A stretch of 7,121 nt of DNA. Source: JAHRVQ01 sp047616645 (GTDB taxonomy: Bacteria > Pseudomonadota > Gammaproteobacteria > Pseudomonadales > Azotimanducaceae). A program made the translations under genes and the position numbers. The notes below the pieces were generated by a model. That model searched no databases, had not been told where the DNA came from, and saw only the letters and a list, made by a program, of their open reading frames with translations. Positions 1-5,231 of this stretch are shown in pieces (the first letter of the stretch is position 1; the number at the start of each line of letters is the position of its first letter). The stretch lies in the NCBI GenBank assembly GCA_047616645.1, contig JBLHIH010000180.1, forward strand, positions 1 through 7,121. The letters are read 5' to 3'.

Positions 1-154
1 CTATTTTGTCATCGTCTTTCTCGATTCCTTGCCTAATTCTCGTATCTTTTCTGTGTTGTCCTTTCTGTGCCTTGCGTAATTGTTTTTCTGTCACCAGACC
101 CACAGCTCGAAGCTGATCCCCAAGTGAAGCACCACTTTTTTTCTTTTTTACCAT
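1..154 (-). CDS. DUF2058 (YaiL-like) protein, N-terminal part, runs off the window
   Basis: Reading the minus strand from the ATG at 154 gives 51 codons open to the window edge, so the gene is partial at its 3' end. The protein begins MVKKKKSGASLGDQLRAVGL and continues VTEKQLRKAQKGQHRK, then a charged stretch ending EKDDDKI. A short basic leader, an 'L-x-D-Q-L-x-x-x-G-L-V' segment and a Lys/Arg/Gln-rich helix match what I remember of the start of DUF2058 proteins (E. coli YaiL type, about 180 residues, loosely described as nucleoprotein/polynucleotide-associated). The molecular role of that family is not established. The gene lies 133 nt downstream of the GMC oxidoreductase on the same strand, with only a weak purine-rich ribosome site before the ATG. 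The family call rests on a short N-terminus, so it is likely rather than certain. Confidence 0.7.
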   Translation of the reverse strand, partial: MVKKKKSGASLGDQLRAVGLVTEKQLRKAQKGQHRKDTRIRQGIEKDDDKI

Positions 155-227
155 TCTCTACATCCAGTTTTCGGTATATTTACAAATGAATTTCGATGTT
201 TGTCATTCTAACTGCTGAACGATTATG

Positions 228-258
228 AAGTGAATCACTTTATGAATCAGAAAGTGAT
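228..258. promoter_or_regulatory. Clustered AAGTGA/TCACTT inverted repeats (operator or hairpin candidate)
   Basis: Three half-sites of the same hexamer sit in 31 nt: AAGTGA at 228-233, TCACTT at 235-240, and AAGTGA again at 252-257. The first pair forms a perfect inverted repeat around one base. The second pair extends to 8-nt arms (ATCACTTT 234-241, AAAGTGAT 251-258) around a 9-nt loop. The element lies between the GMC oxidoreductase and the DUF2058 gene. No T-tract follows on either strand, so a canonical terminator is unlikely. A regulator binding site ahead of the DUF2058 gene, or an mRNA hairpin after the GMC gene, are the two options. No regulator can be named. Confidence 0.35.
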
Positions 259-287
259 GGGTACAAACTAAACAGACCGTTCAATCT

Positions 288-1799
288 CTACAATCCGTAA
301 GTGCCTTTTTGAGTTCTAATCCACTCACCTATGCGTTCGCCGATCATGATACACGTTAAGTTGATATTGGCTGAGGGAACAAAAGGCATAATTGAAGCAT
401 CAGCGACAATCAAATTATCAAGCTGGTGGGCGCGTCCAAATTGATCTACTACTGACATAGCATCGTTGCCCATCTTTATTGTTCCGCAGGGGTGAAATCC
501 ACTAGCAGCAAATTTTCTGCAGAGTCCAGACAGGTCTTCGTCTGTCGTTGAACGATGTGGGTCTGGAAAAGTGACTTGCTTAATCATGTCCGCTAGTGGC
601 TTTTGCCTAGTAAATTCCAATGCATCTTTATAGCAAGAGACGAGTCTGGACAAGTCCTTGTCATTTTCACAAAAGCGGTTTTCTATTCTAGGTGTTACTT
701 CGGGCTTTGCAGATTGTAAGCTAAGCTCTCCCCGGCCATATTGATATTCTAGGACAGCCGCTATGCCAATCAAGGGTTTATCTCCAGGAATGAAACTCAG
801 TAATTCAATCTGAAGATCGTTTCGTTTTTCAGATCCGGGTGCTGTGTATCGAAGTATTGTCTGTATTAAGGGCGAATCATAATCAAGCGCGTGGTCAACT
901 TCTGCTATGACGGATATGGCAGGGTGGTCAGACAAGTTTTTGCCAATACCCTGAATGTCTTCCACCACATTAATTCCATGATGTTCAAGCTGCTTTCTAG
1001 GTCCAAGACCTGAGCGCATCAATATAGCTGGGGACATAATTGCACCTGCTGATAAGACGGTGGTCGTGGCATTAATTATTCTTATTTCTCCCTCAGGCAT
1101 TTGAACCTCGACGCCGACACAGGTTCTATTTTTAATAATGAGTCTGTGTACACTTGTATTTGCTTGAATGGTGAGATTTGAACGTAATCTGGCAGGTGCC
1201 AAATAAGCAATGGCACAAGAGATGCGAAGTCTACCCAGTTTGTTCATGGGTTGAGGACCTGCTCCAAAGCTCTCAGGATCATTAGCATCTGGACAATTTG
1301 GATAGCCAAGCATTGCCGAGGTATCGAGAAAAGCCTGATGTTGTGGTAATAATTCTTTTTCGGTATATCTTCTGATGGTGATGGGGCCTGCGTCTCCATG
1401 ATAGTCCTTAGGACCAAAATCTAAGTCACGTTCTAGTCTCTTAAAAGCAGGCAGAACTTTGTCCCATGACCATTGGGAATTCCCTAAAGATGCCCATTCA
1501 TCATAGTCTTCTGGCATTCCTCTCAGCGCAATAGTGGTATTTACGGCACTTGATCCTCCCGTGACCTTGCCCCGCGGAAAACGGCTTATCTTTGAACTGG
1601 TCGGCTCATACTGAAGGGACCAATCGTGATGTGAATAGGAATTATTATGACTGTTGATAAGATCGAAGGGCGTTTCACTCAGGTTTTCATAATCGGGTCC
1701 AGCCTCAATGAGCAATACGTGTAGATTAGGATCCTCGCTTGCCCGATTGGCAATGACTGAGCCCGTACTTCCTGCACCAATGATGATCAGATCATACAT
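288..1799 (-). CDS. GMC-family FAD-dependent oxidoreductase (choline dehydrogenase-like)
   Basis: This is a complete 503-residue flavoenzyme that oxidises an alcohol group, passing electrons to bound FAD; the substrate cannot be read from the sequence. The FAD-binding dinucleotide motif GAGSTGS is at residues 8-14, with E32 of the ribose-binding 'EAGP'. GMC signature 1 lies at about 76-102 (RGKVTGGSSAVN then RGMPEDYDEW). Signature 2 is GAIMSPAILMRSGLG at 252-266, followed by GKNLSDHP at 286-293. The active-site His is H436 in SGFHPCGTIKMG. The second catalytic position is N480 in NINLTCIMIGER, 44 residues later, the same spacing as H466/N510 of choline oxidase. At 503 residues it is slightly shorter than the usual 530-560. 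No signal peptide is seen, so it is cytoplasmic or loosely membrane-associated. The start is fixed by AAGGGAA six bases upstream. It is divergent from the decayed signalling cluster. GMC family membership is certain; choline as substrate is not supported. Confidence 0.95.
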   Translation of the reverse strand: MYDLIIIGAGSTGSVIANRASEDPNLHVLLIEAGPDYENLSETPFDLINSHNNSYSHHDWSLQYEPTSSKISRFPRGKVTGGSSAVNTTIALRGMPEDYDEWASLGNSQWSWDKVLPAFKRLERDLDFGPKDYHGDAGPITIRRYTEKELLPQHQAFLDTSAMLGYPNCPDANDPESFGAGPQPMNKLGRLRISCAIAYLAPARLRSNLTIQANTSVHRLIIKNRTCVGVEVQMPEGEIRIINATTTVLSAGAIMSPAILMRSGLGPRKQLEHHGINVVEDIQGIGKNLSDHPAISVIAEVDHALDYDSPLIQTILRYTAPGSEKRNDLQIELLSFIPGDKPLIGIAAVLEYQYGRGELSLQSAKPEVTPRIENRFCENDKDLSRLVSCYKDALEFTRQKPLADMIKQVTFPDPHRSTTDEDLSGLCRKFAASGFHPCGTIKMGNDAMSVVDQFGRAHQLDNLIVADASIMPFVPSANINLTCIMIGERIGEWIRTQKGTYGL

Positions 1800-1805
1800 C
1801 TACAA

Positions 1806-1812
1806 TTCCCTT
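1806..1812 (-). promoter_or_regulatory. Ribosome binding site of the GMC oxidoreductase
   Basis: AAGGGAA on the minus strand lies six bases before the ATG at 1799. It supports that ATG as the start, which also places the FAD motif at the expected residue 8. Confidence 0.6.
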
Positions 1813-1820
1813 ACTGCTTT

Positions 1821-1848
1821 ATTGTACTGTGTGTTTATCTAGTGACTA
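1821..1848 (-). promoter_or_regulatory. Candidate sigma-70 promoter for the GMC oxidoreductase
   Basis: On the minus strand TAGTCA (1848-1843, 4 of 6 matches to TTGACA) is followed after 16 nt by TACAAT (1826-1821, 5 of 6 matches to TATAAT). Transcription would begin about 10-15 nt before the ribosome site at 1812-1806. The -35 match is weak, so this is only the best candidate seen by eye. Confidence 0.3.
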
Positions 1849-1893
1849 TCTCACAAATTAATAAAAACGTTCATTTAATCCGCTTTACCTCGA

Positions 1894-1907
1894 TCACCAT
1901 ATTGTGA
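1894..1907. promoter_or_regulatory. 14-nt near-palindrome in the divergent intergenic region
   Basis: TCACCAT followed directly by ATTGTGA gives 7-nt arms with one mismatch. It lies between the divergent GMC gene and the receiver gene, where an operator would control one or both. It has TCAC-N6-GTGA, the reverse arm order of a CRP site (GTGA-N6-TCAC), so it should not be called CRP. No regulator gene is adjacent. A short palindrome like this can occur by chance in AT-rich DNA. Confidence 0.25.
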
Positions 1908-1974
1908 CCTATTTTCTTGCTTAGTTAGGGATTCGGGTCAACACGTTGAAAGTTAGTGTAAAAAGACAGATTGA

Positions 1975-2460
1975 ATGCCGATACCTATTGTTATAGGTGA
2001 TGACTCCAATATGCCGCGTAAGCAAATGCGGCGTTGCCTACCAAAAGATTGGGATGTTGACATAACGTTTGTTGAAAATGGCGAAGAAGCGATTGCTGCA
2101 CTTGAGTGCGGTTTAGGCGAAGTACTATTTCTTGATCTAACGATGCCTGTTATGGATGGTTACGAAACCTTGGCGGCCATACGAGCGGCAGACTTGGATA
2201 CCTTGGTGATTGTTGTTTCTGGGGGTGTTCAGGAAGATGCTTATAAGCGAGTAATGCCAATGGGGACTATGGACTTTATTAAGAAGCCAGCTGCTATTGA
2301 AACAGTAACAGACATACTAGATCGTTACGGGATCCATCGTGCTAGCGATCTTGTAGTGATGATGATTTGGAGACTATTGATGACCTGCAGACTACTGATC
2401 ACCTGCAGACTGCGGATAAATTGGCAGTATCCGATAAAGAAACCGCTAAAGGTACGCTAA
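1975..2460 (+). CDS. Open segment of the above: receiver (REC) domain
   Basis: This 161-codon reading frame holds a complete receiver domain in residues 1-121. It has the acidic pair D9-D10, the phosphoacceptor D54 in LFLDLTMPVMDG, the switch Ser S82 in VVSGG, and K104-P105 in FIKKP. It could therefore still fold and be phosphorylated if made. After about residue 126 the residues (repeated W/R/L/C, e.g. WRLLMTCRLLITCRLRINW) are out-of-frame translation of the repetitive linker, not real protein. The start is the ATG at 1975, with a TGA immediately before it in the same frame; no convincing Shine-Dalgarno precedes it. Whether this truncated receiver is expressed is unknown. It is an automated gene call within the pseudogene rather than an independent gene. 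Confidence 0.5.
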   Translation: MPIPIVIGDDSNMPRKQMRRCLPKDWDVDITFVENGEEAIAALECGLGEVLFLDLTMPVMDGYETLAAIRAADLDTLVIVVSGGVQEDAYKRVMPMGTMDFIKKPAAIETVTDILDRYGIHRASDLVVMMIWRLLMTCRLLITCRLRINWQYPIKKPLKVR

Positions 2461-2855
2461 GCGAGCTTGATATTCAATTTGATACTTATCGTGAGATCAC
2501 CTACATCGCGGTGGGGAGGGCGGCGAAACTTTTGTCGCAGTTGACGAATGAATTTGTCACGTTACCTATTCCTAAAGTTAATTTACTGGAAGTCAGCGAA
2601 TTAGAAATAGCCATTAATGCCTCAACAAATGAGGCGGTTTCTGCAGTGTGCCAAGGGTTTATTGCACCAGGCATAGCAGGTGAGACATTGCTGGTTCTTG
2701 GGGATTCAGACCTAGAACCCCTCATTGAGACCCTGGGCCATGATCATGCTAGTGCAATCGAAGTTCTCTCTGATATTTCTGGCATTCTTGTAGGTGCCAT
2801 ATTAAAGGGCCTGGGCGAACAATTACATCTTACTTTTCACAAAGTTATCCAATGA
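2346..2855 (+). other. Open segment of the above: linker and N-terminal CheC-like half
   Basis: The frame opens after a TAG at 2343-2345 and ends at the TGA 2853-2855. It encodes the hexapeptide-repeat linker and then about 130 residues of a CheC-like alpha/beta domain (from FDTYREITYIAVGRAAKLLS through ISGILVGAILKGLGEQL). The only possible independent start is TTG at 2367, inside the linker and without a ribosome site, so I treat this as a continuation of the receiver protein after a frameshift. The stop overlaps an ATG at 2852 (ATGA) that opens the third-frame remainder of the domain. Confidence 0.5.
2361..2450 (+). repeat. Imperfect 18-bp tandem repeat coding a hexapeptide linker
   Basis: Five consecutive 18-nt units encode DDLETI, DDLQTT, DHLQTA, DKLAVS and DKETAK. 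Units two and three (2379-2396, 2397-2414) are closest and share the 11-mer ACCTGCAGACT at 2383-2393 and 2401-2411. The later units have diverged. The repeat gives a flexible acidic linker between receiver and CheC-like domains. It makes sense only in the second frame, which places the upstream frameshift before 2361. Confidence 0.7.
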
Positions 2856-3022
2856 TACTCGGAGTTCATGTGGAAACAGATGCGTTAATTGAAAGTAACC
2901 TTGATCGTTGGACGAAGACGCTGGCAATTGAAATTACTGACAAAATCCCTTCTCGGTCAATTTCTTGTGACGTGCTTTTATTATTCACCGAAAGCGCCAT
3001 GAAAACTATCGATCAACGCGCT

Positions 3023-3046
3023 GTCCTGTAAAGAGAGTCCTGTAAA
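3023..3046 (+). repeat. 10-bp direct repeat with 14-nt period
   Basis: GTCCTGTAAA occurs at 3023-3032 and again at 3037-3046. The first copy contains the TAA (3029-3031) that ends the CheC-like remnant. It looks like a small slippage duplication. With or without it the same TAA would end the frame. Confidence 0.5.
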
Positions 3047-3080
3047 AGCCACAAATATTTAGCAAGTAAACAAACTAACT

Positions 3081-3084
3081 GGAG
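3081..3084 (+). promoter_or_regulatory. Ribosome binding site of the PAS pseudogene
   Basis: GGAG lies eight bases before the ATG at 3093. It identifies the original start of the PAS gene, 61 nt after the end of the receiver-CheC gene, consistent with one former operon. Confidence 0.5.
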
Positions 3085-3092
3085 TCCAGAAA

Positions 3093-3559
3093 ATGGATAT
3101 GCAAAACCTTCATTGGATGATGAATATCCTTCAACATATGAACAACGGATGAGTCGTAGTGGATCGTGATTACAAAATCTGTATGTGGAATAGTTTCATG
3201 GAAAACCATAGCGGGCTCACTGTGGATGATCTGGACGAAAGGAATCTATTTGATGTGTTTCCGGAATTGAATAAAGATTGGTTTCAAAAAAATTAGACTT
3301 GGTATTTCTACTTGATTGCCAGACCTATACGATTTGGGAGGAGAGACCCTATTTACTTAAGTTTGACAATTATCGTCCGATTACTGGCTCGGTAGATTTC
3401 ATGTGTCAGTACAGCACCTTAATTCCCCTAAAGGGCACAGATACCTTAACCTACCATGTAGGCATTCTCATATCTGATGTTACCGATACCGCTGTAAGTC
3501 GACTCGCCTTAACCAACGCAAAACCTGAGTTAGACCATTTACGCAGTAAGGCTTCATGA
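3093..3559 (+). pseudogene. PAS domain remnant of a diguanylate cyclase; GGDEF domain deleted
   Basis: From the ATG at 3093 the reading is MDMQNLHWMMNILQHMNNG, then a TGA at 3150-3152, then VVVDRDYKICMWNSFMENHS in the same frame. The frame breaks in a run of seven A (3286-3292) and resumes at 3293 as LDLVFLLDCQTYTIWEERPY, NYRPITGSVDFMCQYSTLIP and HVGILISDVTD. This is a PAS sensor fold of about 140 residues. I recognise the MENHSG, WEERPYL, NYRPITG and DVTD blocks from a proteobacterial PAS-GGDEF cyclase family in which a GGDEF domain follows DVTD after roughly 20 residues. Here the frame ends in ELDHLRSKAS and no GGDEF sequence follows. The lesions are one nonsense codon, one apparent one-base loss and one deletion, so it cannot make cyclic-di-GMP. 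A call starting at TTG 3278 would be an artefact. Confidence 0.8.
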
Positions 3560-4405
3560 GTCTGGGCGCGAGTGTGGATAACACTTTAATTAACAAACCC
3601 TATTTGATCGCATCCTGAGAATAATCAACTAAAATTAAACGATCTTTAATGTACGGTCAACGAGCCTAGCACTACAAGTTGCTGCGGACAAAGCAATGAA
3701 TATTGCCATGGAAGCGATGGTAAGTAGTAGTGAATTGGGTGTGCTCATTCAGTTTATGAGGGATAGTGCTCAAACAAATTCATTTGAAGCACTAGGCGAT
3801 GCCTTACTCGAAGTGACACGTCATTTTGGCTTAAATTGCTGTATACAATTTCGATCTGATGCTGGGACAGTGAATATCGCGTGTGAAGATGGGGGGCTTG
3901 AAGTAACCTTGCTATGTAAATTCCAAGAAGGAGAAAAATTTGTCGACTTAGCCGCGAGGACTATCGTCAATACCGCTCAAGTCGGATTACTGGTGAAAAA
4001 CATGCCTCTCGGAGATGAAACGAAATACGGCCGGGTCCGTGATCATTTAGCGGTTGCCATTGATACGGTTGCCTCTAAGGTCGATGCGCTAAATTTGATG
4101 CTGAATGCAGAAAACGAGCGGCTTAATAGTATTAAACAGCTTACAGAAAATAATGATCTACAATTTTTTGATATCCGTACTAAAATATTTGAACGCGATG
4201 AATTTACGCTTTCCTTGATGAGTGAAGTTATTACAGATGCAGAGGCTCATTTGTTTTCGCTTGGGCTTGAAGAGGATCAAGAAAAAAGCTAATGAAAATG
4301 CTATATGACGCGATCGGTCGAGTTGAAGCGTTGCCTGATTTTTGTAAGGAAATAGAAAGTAGTTTTGATTCGGCTAAAAATTCGCTGACTAATCTAATGG
4401 GCTAA
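3550..4405 (+). pseudogene. Receiver protein remnant with C-terminal output domain of unknown type
   Basis: The 5' part (3550-3660) reads GASVDNTLINKPYLIAS, TGA (3616-3618), Glu, TAA (3622-3624), STKIKRSLMYGQ. The Gly-Ala, Asn-Lys-Pro-Tyr and basic-helix order fits the last third of a receiver domain (alpha4-beta5-alpha5). A one-base loss near 3658-3665 leads into the next frame, LALQVAADKAMNIAMEAM, continuous with the open frame at 3696. That continues through an alpha/beta output region and a likely coiled coil to GLEEDQEK. A third shift in an A6 run (4282-4287) restores KLMKMLYDAIGRVEALPDFC and a TAA at 4403-4405. The first two thirds of the receiver, including the phosphoacceptor Asp, are gone. 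I recall this C-terminal region following receivers in other proteobacteria, but I cannot name the domain or its role. Confidence 0.65.
3696..4292 (+). CDS. Open segment of the above: orphan output domain, 198 codons
   Basis: This is the longest uninterrupted frame in the decayed cluster. Residues 10-60 (SELGVLIQFMRDSA, ALGDALLEVTRHFGLNCCIQ) and 80-120 (VDLAARTIVNTAQVGLLVKN, RVRDHLAVAIDTV) look like a GAF-like alpha/beta sensor or output fold. Residues 120-185 are mostly helical, probably coiled coil. The frame carries homology upstream of the ATG without an intervening stop back to 3630-3632, and no Shine-Dalgarno precedes 3696, so the ATG is probably internal. It stops at TAA 4290-4292 because of the A6-run shift. 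It contains no membrane segment. Expression as a free domain is possible but unsupported. Confidence 0.4.
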   Translation: MNIAMEAMVSSSELGVLIQFMRDSAQTNSFEALGDALLEVTRHFGLNCCIQFRSDAGTVNIACEDGGLEVTLLCKFQEGEKFVDLAARTIVNTAQVGLLVKNMPLGDETKYGRVRDHLAVAIDTVASKVDALNLMLNAENERLNSIKQLTENNDLQFFDIRTKIFERDEFTLSLMSEVITDAEAHLFSLGLEEDQEKS

Positions 4406-5202
4406 ATGTAACTTCCTACTTGTGCTTTGATTGGATAAATTACCTTACTCTTTAAGCTTGGTTGATCACTCGGTTGGTATGTGATGACCATAGCGCGTCT
4501 TTTATTCATGCTGGTGTTGGTATTTGATCCGTGAATTGAATGGGGATCGAAAAATACGAGGGAACCGGCGGGTGCTTCTAGGTCTACCGCATCAGCTTCA
4601 TCAAATACGTCCTCACTTGTATAGAACCCTCCCAATTGCGTTCCATCATTCTTGCCTGGTAAACAGCCATTTTTATGACTTCCACGTATGATCCTTAGGC
4701 AACCGTTGGCTTTAGTCGCGTCATCAAATGTCACAAATACATTGGGTAGTGAATCCACGTGATCGCAATCGTGAACCCAGTACGGACTGTCTTGGTGCCA
4801 ACCAAATCCACTCCCCTTTGCCTCCTTCAGGTTCAGTTTGTCTGTCCACAGTGAAATGTTCTCTGTATCAAGTATGCTGTATATAGGGTGAACAATTCTG
4901 TAGTCCTTGATTAGCTCCGCTAACAAAGGTGCTAGGCTGTGAACGGGTTCAATGACCTTAATATTATGGTCCATTTCGCCAGGTTCGTATTGAACCGTTA
5001 TCGATTTGTAGTCGATAAAACGTTTACCATCCAATATATAGATGTGACCTTTATTCTTGAGCGCATGCGCTTGTTGCGTTGCCTCGTCTGTCGCCTTTGC
5101 TAAGGCGATAATTTCTTGATTAGTAAATACGGAGGAGCGAACCAGAAACCCATGCTTTCGATAGGTTTCAAGTTCGCTTTGACTGAGTTTAAAAGATTGC
5201 AT
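4402..5202 (-). CDS. PhyH-family Fe(II)/2-oxoglutarate-dependent dioxygenase
   Basis: This complete 266-residue protein belongs to the phytanoyl-CoA dioxygenase (PhyH) family, cytoplasmic enzymes that hydroxylate a small molecule using O2 and 2-oxoglutarate. The iron facial triad is visible as H136-x-D138 in GFGWHQDSPYW and a distal His, most likely H224, in FDPHSIHGSNTN. The 2-oxoglutarate-binding Arg is R235 or R236 in NKRRAMVITYQP. Residues 164-175 (KANGCLRIIRGS) form the usual core strand and turn. The length is typical of bacterial members. The substrate cannot be inferred; ectoine hydroxylase is one relative but no ectoine genes are nearby. The gene begins 29 nt after pntB with a weak purine-rich site (AAGAAAA), so it is probably co-transcribed with the pnt genes. 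Its 3' end overlaps the original end of the decayed receiver gene by about 3 nt in convergent orientation. The family call is firm; the substrate is unknown. Confidence 0.92.
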   Translation of the reverse strand: MQSFKLSQSELETYRKHGFLVRSSVFTNQEIIALAKATDEATQQAHALKNKGHIYILDGKRFIDYKSITVQYEPGEMDHNIKVIEPVHSLAPLLAELIKDYRIVHPIYSILDTENISLWTDKLNLKEAKGSGFGWHQDSPYWVHDCDHVDSLPNVFVTFDDATKANGCLRIIRGSHKNGCLPGKNDGTQLGGFYTSEDVFDEADAVDLEAPAGSLVFFDPHSIHGSNTNTSMNKRRAMVITYQPSDQPSLKSKVIYPIKAQVGSYI

Positions 5203-5231
5203 TTAATTTTCTTATGCGATTTTTTTAGTGA

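Larger units (their letters stand above)
1975..3031 (+). pseudogene. Receiver plus CheC-like protein, broken by two frameshifts
   Basis: Across three frames this spells one protein of about 350 residues. It has an N-terminal receiver domain (frame of 1975, to about 2350), an acidic linker, and a CheC-like domain split between 2355-2850 (next frame) and 2852-3031 (third frame). Frame one drops out of sense after HRASDL and the following frame resumes SDDDLETIDD. A second break falls after FHKVI, where the next frame resumes MILGVHV and runs to RWTKTLAIEI and SCDVLLLF. Each break is repaired by adding one base, at about 2346-2360 and 2847-2854. Receiver-CheC proteins couple phosphorelay input to a CheC/CheX-type phosphatase fold. 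In the visible CheC part the region VLSDISGILVGAILKGLGEQ shows Asp and Gly where I expect the E-x-x-N phosphatase motif, so activity may already have been lost. Sequencing error is possible, but the intact flanking genes and the further lesions downstream favour true decay. Confidence 0.75.

Noticed and set aside
234..258. Rho-independent terminator for the GMC gene
   Set aside because: The hairpin is AT-rich and no T-tract follows in the minus-strand direction.
1894..1907. CRP binding site
   Set aside because: Arm order is TCAC-N6-GTGA, the reverse of the CRP consensus GTGA-N6-TCAC.
2501..2725. Minus-strand open frame of 74 codons opposite the CheC-like domain
   Set aside because: It is the shadow of the plus-strand CheC-like coding sequence; no ribosome site and no recognisable protein.
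3278..3559. Independent 93-residue gene starting at TTG 3278
   Set aside because: The residues before the TTG belong to the same PAS domain in the adjacent frame; the frame simply resumes after the A7 break.
1975..4405. A novel multi-gene defence or signalling system
   Set aside because: All three components are recognisable parts of receiver, CheC-like and PAS-GGDEF families; the unusual short frames come from frameshifts, stops and a deletion, not from new genes.
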